Part shown: in pieces, positions 1 through 6,006 of the stretch
Layout: every line of letters starts with the position of its first letter
Numbering within the stretch: the first letter of the stretch is position 1
DNA from: Desulfovibrio sp. UBA4079
GTDB taxonomy: Bacteria; Desulfobacterota; Desulfovibrionia; Desulfovibrionales; Desulfovibrionaceae
Assembly: GCA_002382645.1 (NCBI GenBank)
Contig: DFYP01000175.1
Location: forward strand, 1,728 to 9,765
Length of the DNA: 8,038 nucleotides
Reading direction: 5' to 3'
The notes under the pieces: generated by a model
The model's database searches: none
Seen by the model: the letters and a program-made list of their open reading frames with translations, nothing else
What the model was told of the DNA's origin: nothing
Program-made: the position numbers and the translations under genes

Positions 1-578
1 CCGGCTGGCGGGCCATGCTCCGCACCCCGGCCTTCTACCTGCTCTACGCCGAGTACACCTTCGCGGCCCTGGCCGGGCTCATGATCATCGGCCATTTGGC
101 CAAGATCATCGCGGTGCAGACCGGCGGCGCGGTGCAGACCGGGTTCCTGTTCGTGGCCTTCATGGCCGTGTTCAACGCGGGCGGCCGGCTCATGGCCGGG
201 ATGCTCTCGGACAAGCTCGGCCGGATGCGCACGCTCATGATCGTCTGCCTGAGCCAGGCCGGGGTCATGCTCTTCTTCCCGGCGCTGGACGGCATGGCCG
301 GATTCTTCGCGGGCAGCGCCGTGGTGGGCTTCAGCTACGGCGCGTGCCTGGCGCTGTTCCCGGCCACTGTGGCGGACTACTGGGGCGCCAAGAGCTTCGG
401 CCTGAACTACGGCATCCTGTTCACGGCCTGGGGCCTGGGCGGGGTCTTCGGCCCGCTCATCGCCGGGCGCATCGCGGACAGCACGGGCTCGTACACCCTG
501 GCCTACTACATCGCGGCCGGACTCATGCTGGCGGCCGCCGGACTCACGTTCATCACCAAGAAGCCGACGGTTTCCTAG
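1..578 (+). CDS. MFS transporter, oxalate/formate antiporter (OFA)-like, C-terminal half (5' end outside window)
   Basis: An inner-membrane secondary transporter of the major facilitator superfamily; only the last ~192 residues are here. The reading frame is open from the first base (Gly-Trp-Arg-Ala precede the first Met at 15), so that Met is internal. Six hydrophobic helices can be followed, matching TM7-TM12. Between the second and third lies the MFS loop motif GRLMAGMLSDKLGR, at the TM8-TM9 position. The stretch from FPATVADYWG through NYGILFTAWGLGGVFGP is typical of the OFA group (OxlT-like carriers, many of them monocarboxylate carriers). The substrate cannot be told from this half; formate, oxalate, lactate or a similar anion is only a family-level guess. 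The gene ends in TAG at 576-578 and is followed 17 bp later by a strong stem-loop terminator, so it closes its transcription unit. Composition is GC-rich like most of the window. Confidence 0.88.
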   Translation, partial: GWRAMLRTPAFYLLYAEYTFAALAGLMIIGHLAKIIAVQTGGAVQTGFLFVAFMAVFNAGGRLMAGMLSDKLGRMRTLMIVCLSQAGVMLFFPALDGMAGFFAGSAVVGFSYGACLALFPATVADYWGAKSFGLNYGILFTAWGLGGVFGPLIAGRIADSTGSYTLAYYIAAGLMLAAAGLTFITKKPTVS

Positions 579-595
579 CGGGCCGGCGCAGACGG

Positions 596-634
596 AAAGG
601 CTGGGGAGGGCAACCTCTCCTGCCTTTGTCTTTT
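596..634 (+). terminator. Rho-independent terminator after the MFS gene
   Basis: The stem runs from 596 to 609 against 614 to 627, with 13 of 14 positions paired (one T-T mismatch at 602/621, one G-T pair) and a GCAA loop at 610-613. It is followed by GTCTTTT at 628-634. The AAA/TTT at the stem base also lets it act in reverse. The 5' arm begins inside the ACGGAAAG word (592-599) that also occurs at the two other gene-end terminators in this window. Confidence 0.85.
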
Positions 635-701
635 CTGGAAACGGCCCCGTTGCCGACCTGCAAGCCGCCAGGAACAATGCTTTTGTCGTCACTGCCGCGT
701 T

Positions 702-746
702 GTTTTCAGCAATGGCGGGGAAACCCCAATTGCGCTCGTTGAAAAC
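702..746. promoter_or_regulatory. Imperfect 45-bp inverted repeat overlapping a -35 box
   Basis: The outer arms are GTTTTCA (702-708) and TGAAAAC (740-746), perfectly complementary. Next inside are GCAAT (709-713) and ATTGC (729-733). At the core GGGG (717-720) pairs with CCCC (724-727) around AAA. A 6-nt bulge (734-739) interrupts the right side. The right outer arm covers the predicted -35 box at 739-744. It could be an operator or an RNA hairpin; nothing in the sequence names the protein that would bind it. Confidence 0.5.
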
Positions 747-767
747 GCCGGGCAGCCGGGATATGCT
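739..767 (+). promoter_or_regulatory. Predicted sigma70-type promoter of the secreted-protein gene
   Basis: TTGAAA (739-744) matches the -35 consensus at 5 of 6 positions. A 17-nt spacer leads to TATGCT (762-767), which matches the -10 consensus at 4 of 6. Transcription would begin near 774 and leave a leader of about 130 nt. It is the best promoter match found in this GC-rich gap. Confidence 0.55.
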
Positions 768-903
768 GCGTGGCGAGAACGGCAAGCGCTTGCGGGTCCT
801 GGCCCGGAGCGGACAGCCATCCCGGGCCGCATCCTCCCGGGAGCGGCGGAGCCAACGAGGGTGCGGGCGGACGACAGGGCGATCACCCCTGGGGGGACCG
901 GCC

Positions 904-1647
904 ATGAAGGCGTTCCGCGGTTTCGCGGTGCTGGGCCTGCTCCTGGCCGTGTGCGCGGCCCGGGCAACGGCCCATGACGACGTGTTCCTTGAGGGGCAGG
1001 GCCGGGGGCGCCAGGCCGACGGCCTGCCCGAACCCCGGCCGCAGGACCAGGGCTGGGAAGTCTTTGACCGGGCCGACGACCCGGCGCACGCAATCTTCAC
1101 GGGCCTGGGCCCGGAGCGGGACCAGACCCTGGCCATGGACCAGGCCGGTCTGGAGCAGGTCTTCGGCCTCCTGGGCCGGGCCCGGAACATGCCGGACGAA
1201 TCCTTCGCAGAACCCTGCTTCGGGTACGCCTCGAGCCTGCCCGGCGATTCCACCGTGCTCCTGGTGCGCCTGGACGACTGCCCGGAGATATGTTTCCCGG
1301 TCCTGGAGGTGGAGCTGCGGCGCGACGCCCGGGGCCTGGCCCATGCCGCGGACCTCTGGCCGAGCCCGGCCGTGCACGCGGGCATCGCCACCAGAAGCGG
1401 CCTGCGCCTGGGCCTGACCCGGGACCAGGTCAAGGCCGTGCTGGGCCGCCCCCGGTACGAGGACGAGATCAGCCTGCACTACGGCGCGCTGTACGAGCAC
1501 AGCTTCAACCGGGACGAGGTCCTGGCCCGGGGCCGGGACGAGGGCTGCGCCGGGCGGCTGGTGGGCGTGTACCGCTGCATCGCCGTGACCTTTGACCAGG
1601 GCCGGGTGAGCGGCCTGTGGGTCCAGCAGCGCATCGACTGGCACTGA
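904..1647 (+). CDS. Secreted (periplasmic) protein of unknown function with BamE-like segment
   Basis: A 247-residue protein. I chose the ATG at 904 because it follows a GGGGGGA ribosome-binding stretch (891-897) by 6 nt and opens directly into a signal peptide: Lys/Arg near residues 2-5, a hydrophobic core at 7-17, and a likely cleavage site after Ala-Thr-Ala at 21-23. The mature part is acidic and proline/glycine-rich at first. Five cysteines remain (105, 126, 130, 215, 225), so disulfides in the periplasm are plausible. Residues 166-183 (GLRLGLTRDQVKAVLGRP) resemble the 'G(M/L)(S/T)xxxVxxxLGxP' stretch of SmpA/OmlA/BamE-like folds, and a strand-like FDQGRVSGLWV follows near the C-terminus at 230-240. 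That suggests a small BamE-type fold but not the function of BamE itself; there is no lipobox, since LAVC at 14-17 has Val before Cys. I do not recognise the family. It stands alone between two terminators. Confidence 0.78.
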   Translation: MKAFRGFAVLGLLLAVCAARATAHDDVFLEGQGRGRQADGLPEPRPQDQGWEVFDRADDPAHAIFTGLGPERDQTLAMDQAGLEQVFGLLGRARNMPDESFAEPCFGYASSLPGDSTVLLVRLDDCPEICFPVLEVELRRDARGLAHAADLWPSPAVHAGIATRSGLRLGLTRDQVKAVLGRPRYEDEISLHYGALYEHSFNRDEVLARGRDEGCAGRLVGVYRCIAVTFDQGRVSGLWVQQRIDWH

Positions 1648-1706
1648 CCGGCTTCGCCGGTTTCACGGAAAGGCGGGGGAGGGGAGCCTCTCCCGTCTTT
1701 TCCGCC
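1647..1706. terminator. Bidirectional terminator between convergent genes
   Basis: There are two stem-loops. A small one, ACCGGC-TTC-GCCGGT (1647-1661), starts at the last base of the stop codon. The main stem runs 1667-1682 against 1687-1702, 16 continuous pairs including three G-T pairs, with a 4-nt loop GGAG. The AAA/TTTT at the stem base gives a T-run in both directions, so it can end both the secreted-protein gene and the minus-strand gene that stops at 1720. Confidence 0.82.
1648..1672 (+). repeat. 25-nt terminator-associated repeat, copy A
   Basis: The stretch from CCGGCTTCGCCGG through ACGGAAAG is identical, base for base, to the reverse complement of 7513-7537. In both places it starts within one base of a stop codon and leads into a terminator stem. 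Its second half is also echoed at 592-599. Confidence 0.8.
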
Positions 1707-1719
1707 CACGGCGCGGGCT

Positions 1720-3000
1720 TCAGGGCCTGGCGGAGCGGGGGAGGAAGGGCACAAGCCACTTGGGGAACATGGCGCGCAGGGGTCTGGCGTAGTCCCGGTA
1801 GCATTCCGGAGAACCGGCCAGGAGGCTGTGGAATATCCGGCCCTGGATGGCGTACACCGCGTAGAGGCAGCCCAGGGAGCCCAGGCCCACCAGGGCGTGG
1901 GACCACGCGCCTCCCCCCAGGTCCAGGGCCAGGGCCACGCAATAGCCGATGTAGCCGCCCAGGATGGCCGCGATGACGCAGTAGATCTTACAGAGGTAAG
2001 GCGTGATCACGTTTTCCTGGTGCCCGCCCAGCCCGATGCGGGCGCCCTCGATGCGGATGTAGTAGTTGCCGATGATGTTGTAGACCGAGCCGATGGTCAG
2101 GAGCAGGAACAGGGACAGGCAGATGATCAGAGCGGCGTAGGAGTTCTTGCCGAAGACCGAGGGGATCACGCCGAGCATGGCCCCGATGGCGATCTGGATG
2201 GTCCAGTAGAGCTTGATCTCGCCGATGAGCTTGGTCATGTCCGCCTCGGGTTTCGGCGCCGCAGCGGGAGCGGCGCCGGCCGGACGGAACTCCAGCCCGA
2301 GCAGTGCGAAAGCGGCCCGGAAGGCCTTGGCGAGCACTGCCGGGGTGTGCAGGTTCTGCTCCTCGTGGTTCGTCACCCGGTTGGCCGGGCCCTTCACTGC
2401 GAGGTACTCCACCTCGGAGATGTCCGCGGCAAAGGAGCACAGGGTGTAGAACTGCGCCACCTCCATGTCCACCAGGTCGGCGGTGCGGCCGGACGCCTGC
2501 CGGGCCACGTTCCGGAAGTGCCGCAGATACGGCCCCTCGGCCGCGTCGGTGAACCCGTAGTAGAGGTCCGTGGACACGGACGTGGCTGTGGGCAGGTCCA
2601 CGGGGCCGCTCCAGCGCGGGGCCCGGGGCGCCTCTCCCGCGTCCTGGTCCAGGGCCGTGGCCGAGGCCCGGGCCGCCTCGATGGCGTAGACCTCGCCCAG
2701 GGTCGCGCGTGAACCGGGCAGGGCTCCGGCCGTGCCGATGAGCACGATCCGCGTCACCTTCTTCAGGGAGAGCATCTCGTAGAGCAGCGGTTCCAGGCAG
2801 CCCGTGCCGATGGCCGAGAGGACCAGGGTGTGGTCCTGGTAGCGGTAGAAGGAGTAGGAGCGGAAGTGGTGCTCGGCCAGCGGGGCCGGGCCCGGCGGCA
2901 CGGCCGCGAGCACGGTCTGGCGATCCTCTCCGCAGCAGAGGATCACGTTTTCGGCCAGCAACTCAGGCTGCAGCCGGGTGTTGGGCAGGTCCGTGGGCAT
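1720..3000 (-). CDS. Nucleoside-phosphorylase-like domain fused to a four-helix membrane domain
   Basis: A 426-residue protein; the start at 3000 is supported by AGGAG 5 nt upstream (3006-3010). Residues ~15-235 look like the PNP/UDP phosphorylase superfamily: LSAIGTGCLEP (61-71), RIVLIGTAGAL (84-94) followed by LGEVYAIEAARAS, STD at 143-145, DMEVAQF (178-184; the Glu normally holds the ribose) and AVKGPANRV (201-209). Where family members usually read (R/K)G-x-S-D, this one reads KGPAN, so Asn207 may stand in for the catalytic Asp. An Ala/Pro linker (240-252) leads to about four membrane helices: ~264-284, 288-311, 335-358, 367-386. The C-terminal tail is basic. Purine/uridine phosphorylases are normally soluble and ~230-300 residues, so the membrane half is an addition. 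Possible roles are nucleoside salvage at the membrane, or sensing of a nucleoside or nucleotide coupled to a membrane effector, as proposed for phosphorylase domains in some bacterial conflict proteins. The role is unproven. It lies 82 bp after the PHP-GT gene. Confidence 0.78.
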   Translation of the reverse strand: MPTDLPNTRLQPELLAENVILCCGEDRQTVLAAVPPGPAPLAEHHFRSYSFYRYQDHTLVLSAIGTGCLEPLLYEMLSLKKVTRIVLIGTAGALPGSRATLGEVYAIEAARASATALDQDAGEAPRAPRWSGPVDLPTATSVSTDLYYGFTDAAEGPYLRHFRNVARQASGRTADLVDMEVAQFYTLCSFAADISEVEYLAVKGPANRVTNHEEQNLHTPAVLAKAFRAAFALLGLEFRPAGAAPAAAPKPEADMTKLIGEIKLYWTIQIAIGAMLGVIPSVFGKNSYAALIICLSLFLLLTIGSVYNIIGNYYIRIEGARIGLGGHQENVITPYLCKIYCVIAAILGGYIGYCVALALDLGGGAWSHALVGLGSLGCLYAVYAIQGRIFHSLLAGSPECYRDYARPLRAMFPKWLVPFLPRSARP

Positions 3001-3016
3001 GGGCGCTCCTGTGTCC

Positions 3017-3032
3017 GGCCCGGGGGCGGGCC
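3017..3032. repeat. GGCCCG/CGGGCC inverted repeat in the leader of the phosphorylase-fusion gene
   Basis: GGCCCG (3017-3022) and CGGGCC (3027-3032) flank four G residues, 17 nt upstream of the start codon and just before the ribosome-binding site. The same six-base arms occur in the leaders of the two other minus-strand genes, at 5533-5544 and 5923-5936. In DNA this GC-rich such dyads can also arise by chance. Confidence 0.45.
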
Positions 3033-3047
3033 CGCGTGGAATGCCCC

Positions 3048-3076
3048 AAACTAGCCGAGACGGCCCGGGAAGACAA
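3048..3076 (-). promoter_or_regulatory. Weak candidate promoter of the phosphorylase-fusion gene
   Basis: On the minus strand TTGTCT (3076-3071) is 17 nt from TAGTTT (3053-3048), the latter preceded by GGC. The hexamers match consensus at 4 and 3 positions, so this is a weak call. It lies in the 82-bp gap after the PHP-GT stop codon and partly resembles the dksA upstream word at 5950-5958. Confidence 0.28.
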
Positions 3077-3082
3077 CGGAAT

Positions 3083-5518
3083 CTAGGCCGCCCCGGCGCG
3101 CACCGAGGACCCGTAGAGCTCCCAGGTCTGGAGGAAGGTCTCGTCGAACGTGCGGTGCTCCATGCTGGCCCGGGCGTTCCCGCGCATGAACGAGAGCCGC
3201 TCGGGCGAGTCCGCCAGGTGGAGCACGGCCCGGGCCAGGGCGTCGGGGTCGCCCGCGGCCACCACCAGGCCGGTGCGGTCCGGCACCATGTTCTCGCGCG
3301 GGCCGCCCTTGTCCGTGACGATCACCGGCAGGCCCGAGGCCTGGGCCTCCAGGACCACGTTGCCGAAGGTGTCCGTGGCCGAGGGGAAGACGAAGATGTC
3401 CGAGCTGGCGTAGGCCGCGGCCAGGTCCTCGCCGTCGAGCACCCCGGTGAACACCGCGGGCAGGCCGCGCAGGGCCTGGCGCATCTCGGCGAGATACGGC
3501 CCGTCGCCCACCACCACGAGCTCCAGGTCGCGGCGCAACCCGCGCAGCTTGCAAAAGGCCTCGGTGAGCACGTGCAGGTCCTTTTCCCGGGACACGCGGC
3601 CCACGTAGAGGAGCTTCAGGCCCGGGCCCGCGGCGTAGCGCTGGAAGAACCCGTTGCGCTTGGCCGGATGGAACCGGCCCACGTCCACCCCGCGCGGGTA
3701 GGTCTTGACCTTGTGCTCCGGGATGCCCCGGGACACGAGCTCCTGCACCGTGGCCCGCGAGGGCGCGTAGACCACGTCCATCTGGTTGTAGAACCAGAGC
3801 ATGGAGCGCCAGGCCGCGTCCTCCAGGCCCGCGTCCTGGGTGAGGGCTCCCACGTACTGCGGAAAGGCCGTGTGGTAGGTGCCGTGGATGGGCACTTTCA
3901 GGATGCGCGCGATGGCCAGGGCGGCCAGGCCCACGGGCCCGGGCGTGGCGGCCAGGATCAGGTCGAAGTCCTGCTCAAAGCAGTGGGCCAGCATCTTCAA
4001 GAACGGCGGGTAGAACAGCTTGAGCTCCGGGTACTCCGGGATCTCGAACGCGCCCACGGGCTCGAAGTTCACGGCCCCGGGCAGGTCGGCCTCCTGGCCG
4101 CAGGTGATCACGCTCATGTGCTTGCCGTGCTGGTCCACGAGCCGGAGCTGCTGGCGGATGGTCCGGGCCACGCCGTTGACCTCGCGGAAGGTGTCCGTGA
4201 AGTGGGCGATCTTGAGCCCCTTGCGCCGGGGCCGCTGGGGCTGGCGGCCGAAGGCCTCCAGGCAGCGGTCGCAGAAGGCCCGCTCCGAGGCGAACAGGCC
4301 AAAGGACACGAAGTACGGGGCCAGCAGGGCGTAGAGCGAGGCCGCCGAGCCGATGGTGTGGAAGACGTCGAACAGCCGGGCCCGCAGCACGCTCTTCAAA
4401 ATGCGGTCCGCGAACTGGGAGAGCACCCGGTCCGTGGCCTTGGCCACGAAGCGGTACCACTCGCGCTCCATGAGGGCCATGTCGGCCACCTTGCCCCGGG
4501 CCACGTCCTGGAACCCGGCATCATTCGAGACCAGGGCCGAGGCCTCCTTGAGGAGCACCTCGTGGGCCTGGGAGCCCGAGACCCAGCGCAGGTACAGGGC
4601 GGTCTTGCGCCGGGAGAAGAAGTCCTGGATGCGCGTGAGCAGGCCCTCGCGCGGGTTGGCCGGGCCCGGGTCCAGGGCCTGGTCCGCGAAGCCCAGGGCG
4701 GGCACGGACTTGGCCGCCGCGGGCAGGGGCGCGCGGCTTTTGTAGAACTGGTAGGCGATGCTGTAGATGTTGTGGGCCATGGTCAGGGGCGTGGCCGCCA
4801 GGCCCATGGGGCGGCCCGCGCGGGCGTTGAGCCCGGCGAGCACGTTGTCCAGGCAGGCCTCGCCGTCGAACTCCGTGAACATGCGGGCCACGTTCAGGCC
4901 CGAGTGGTCGTCGGACCCGCCCGTGAGGCCCTTGCGCCAGGGCTCCTGGCCAAAGGGTTCGAGCCCGTGCTTGTCCGCCAGGCGCTCCAGGTCGCGCGGG
5001 GTGAGGGACTCCAGGATCTCGCGCAGGACCTTGTTCTGGAGCGCGTCGCGGGTGCCGTTGAGCTCAAAGGAGTTGAACAGCACGAGGCACTGCTCGAAGT
5101 GTCCGGGGGTCAACCGCTCGTTCACCGCGAACAGGGCGTGGGCCAGGACGTGGGCGATGCCCTGCTCCCGGAGATAGGGCACCAGGTCGAAGACGTTCTC
5201 GCGATGGCGCTGGATGTCCCGGTGCTGGGCCTCGGTGAGGTCAAAGGCCAGCACGTGGAGCTTGCAGCGGTCCTCCGGGAAGTAGGTGGTGATCTCCTCG
5301 CTCACGAAGGTCCCGGGCAGGTGCGCGATGTCCAGCGAGCCCGCCAGGGTGTTGTGGTCCGTGATGGTCACCAGGGACATGCCCCGGGCCAGGGCGCGTT
5401 CGTAGAGCTTCAAGGGCTCGCTGAAGCTCTCGGCGCAGCCGAGCTTCTGGAGGATCCACTGCGAGGGCCGCGTGGAGTACTTGGAGTGGAGGTGGAGGTC
5501 CAGGCGGAAACGGCTCAT
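3083..5518 (-). CDS. PHP-domain / GT4 family glycosyltransferase fusion protein
   Basis: An 811-residue two-enzyme protein. I chose the ATG at 5518 (MSRFRLDLHLHS) because AAGGAG lies 7 nt upstream (5531-5526) and the PHP motif begins at once; a longer in-frame start at 5662 would overlap the dksA coding region. The N-terminal PHP (metal-dependent phosphoesterase) domain spans ~1-240: HLH (9-11), TDHN (53-56), EE (74-75), His88, His127 and GSDDHSG (201-207) are the expected metal ligands. A helical linker with no family I know follows (~250-430). The C-terminal GT-B glycosyltransferase spans ~434-805: TDTF-x-x-VNGVART (441-453), RGVDVGRFHP (609-618), LLYVGRVSREKD (636-647), VVVGDGP (668-674) and TDTFGNVVLEA (715-725). 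These resemble GT4 mannosyl- and sulfoquinovosyl-type transferases. Donor and acceptor are unknown; a cell-envelope glycoconjugate or glycolipid is the best guess, with PHP perhaps a hydrolase acting on a related phosphate. Probably co-transcribed with the dksA-like gene upstream. Confidence 0.88.
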   Translation of the reverse strand: MSRFRLDLHLHSKYSTRPSQWILQKLGCAESFSEPLKLYERALARGMSLVTITDHNTLAGSLDIAHLPGTFVSEEITTYFPEDRCKLHVLAFDLTEAQHRDIQRHRENVFDLVPYLREQGIAHVLAHALFAVNERLTPGHFEQCLVLFNSFELNGTRDALQNKVLREILESLTPRDLERLADKHGLEPFGQEPWRKGLTGGSDDHSGLNVARMFTEFDGEACLDNVLAGLNARAGRPMGLAATPLTMAHNIYSIAYQFYKSRAPLPAAAKSVPALGFADQALDPGPANPREGLLTRIQDFFSRRKTALYLRWVSGSQAHEVLLKEASALVSNDAGFQDVARGKVADMALMEREWYRFVAKATDRVLSQFADRILKSVLRARLFDVFHTIGSAASLYALLAPYFVSFGLFASERAFCDRCLEAFGRQPQRPRRKGLKIAHFTDTFREVNGVARTIRQQLRLVDQHGKHMSVITCGQEADLPGAVNFEPVGAFEIPEYPELKLFYPPFLKMLAHCFEQDFDLILAATPGPVGLAALAIARILKVPIHGTYHTAFPQYVGALTQDAGLEDAAWRSMLWFYNQMDVVYAPSRATVQELVSRGIPEHKVKTYPRGVDVGRFHPAKRNGFFQRYAAGPGLKLLYVGRVSREKDLHVLTEAFCKLRGLRRDLELVVVGDGPYLAEMRQALRGLPAVFTGVLDGEDLAAAYASSDIFVFPSATDTFGNVVLEAQASGLPVIVTDKGGPRENMVPDRTGLVVAAGDPDALARAVLHLADSPERLSFMRGNARASMEHRTFDETFLQTWELYGSSVRAGAA

Positions 5519-5531
5519 GGCGGTGCTCCTT

Positions 5532-5545
5532 GGGCCCGCGGGCCC
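5532..5545. repeat. Perfect 14-bp GC palindrome between dksA-like and PHP-GT genes
   Basis: GGGCCCGCGGGCCC equals its own reverse complement. It sits in the 29-bp gap, 2 bp beyond the dksA-like stop codon and next to the ribosome-binding site of the PHP-GT gene. In mRNA it could form a short hairpin that influences start of translation or RNA decay between the two genes. Confidence 0.5.
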
Positions 5546-5547
5546 GG

Positions 5548-5895
5548 TCAGGCGCAGGCGGAAAGCCCCTGCTCGAACTCGGCCTGGCAGCAGACGCACA
5601 GCCGGGTGCTCGGCCGGGCCAGGAGCCGGGCCGTGCCGATGTCGGCGCCGCAGTCCTCGCACTGGCCGAAGCGCGGGGAATCGATGCGCGCGAGCGCCAT
5701 CTGGGCCTCGCGCAGCTGGCCGCTCTCGCGCTCGCGCAGGGCCAGGTCCAGGCTGTGGCGGGCCAGTTCGCTGGCCTGGTCGGTCTCGTCGGGGCAGTGC
5801 TCCAGGGTCAGGTCCAGGGCCTGGGCGCGCCGGGTGAGCAGGTCCACCCGCTCGTTGAGCCGCGCGCGAATCCGGGTCTTCTGCTGCTCGGTCAT
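5548..5895 (-). CDS. Short DksA/TraR-family zinc-finger protein
   Basis: A 115-residue protein of the DksA/TraR family, which binds RNA polymerase through the secondary channel and, with ppGpp in the classic case, adjusts transcription of stable RNA and biosynthetic genes. The start at 5895 has AAGGAG 7 nt upstream. Residues 1-75 are charged and helical, fitting the two-helix coiled coil. The tip carries DETDQA (36-41), which fits the DxxDxA motif needed for DksA activity. The C-terminus has a four-cysteine zinc finger: C79, C82, C100, C103, in the canonical C-x2-C-x17-C-x2-C spacing. It is shorter than E. coli DksA (151 residues) because N- and C-terminal extensions are missing, but longer than TraR. 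Intact tip and zinc ligands argue for a working regulator. I give no gene symbol because several DksA paralogues are usual in such genomes. It is first in a likely unit with the PHP-GT gene, whose start is 29 bp beyond its stop. Confidence 0.88.
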   Translation of the reverse strand: MTEQQKTRIRARLNERVDLLTRRAQALDLTLEHCPDETDQASELARHSLDLALRERESGQLREAQMALARIDSPRFGQCEDCGADIGTARLLARPSTRLCVCCQAEFEQGLSACA

Positions 5896-5922
5896 GTCAT
5901 CGCTCCTTGTTCCATTGGTCCG

Positions 5923-5936
5923 GGCCCGTGCGGGCC
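5923..5936. repeat. GGCCCG/CGGGCC inverted repeat in the dksA-like leader
   Basis: Arms GGCCCG (5923-5928) and CGGGCC (5931-5936) are separated by TG. The repeat lies 28 nt upstream of the dksA-like start codon, with the same arms as the dyads before the next two genes. A leader hairpin is possible. Confidence 0.45.
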
Positions 5937-6006
5937 GTAAATTGGCCGGACACTAGCCCGGAAAGCGTGACAGAGCATGGCGAAGGCGTGACGATTCGGC
6001 GCAGTC

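Larger units (their letters stand above)
579..903. other. Intergenic region with terminator, inverted repeat and promoter
   Basis: This stretch has no convincing gene. It holds the MFS terminator (596-634), a 45-bp imperfect inverted repeat (702-746), a predicted promoter (739-767) and a GC-rich leader of about 130 nt before the next start codon. The leader contains a 7-bp inverted repeat, GGCCCGG at 801-807 with CCGGGCC at 822-828, that could fold in the mRNA. The frame of the next gene is open upstream to an ATG at 700, but that extension has no signal peptide and starts upstream of the predicted promoter. Confidence 0.6.

Noticed and set aside
700..903. Upstream extension of the secreted-protein gene to the ATG at 700
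   Set aside because: The extension would bury the signal peptide in the middle of the protein, starts upstream of the predicted transcription start, and spans the inverted repeat. The ATG at 904 has a ribosome-binding site and a perfect signal peptide.
579..903. A tRNA or small structured RNA in the intergenic region
   Set aside because: The hairpins seen do not form a cloverleaf, and there is no TTCGANTC-like T-loop or CCA end. The structure is explained by a terminator, an inverted repeat and a leader dyad.
883..1644. A 253-codon minus-strand frame opposite the secreted-protein gene
   Set aside because: Composition-driven shadow rich in Ala, Gln, Val and Pro. The plus-strand gene has a signal peptide, a ribosome-binding site and a terminator; this frame has none.
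5519..5662. Longer start of the PHP-GT protein at 5662
   Set aside because: The 48 extra residues are Arg/Pro/Gly-rich and overlap the dksA-like coding sequence in another frame. The ATG at 5518 has AAGGAG and begins with the PHP motif.
2978..5956. A 992-codon open frame on the plus strand opposite the PHP-GT and dksA-like genes
   Set aside because: It is the antisense of genes with clear domain motifs. Its translation is a repetitive Gly/His/Val/Glu/Arg mix with no family signal, typical of long shadow frames in GC-rich DNA.
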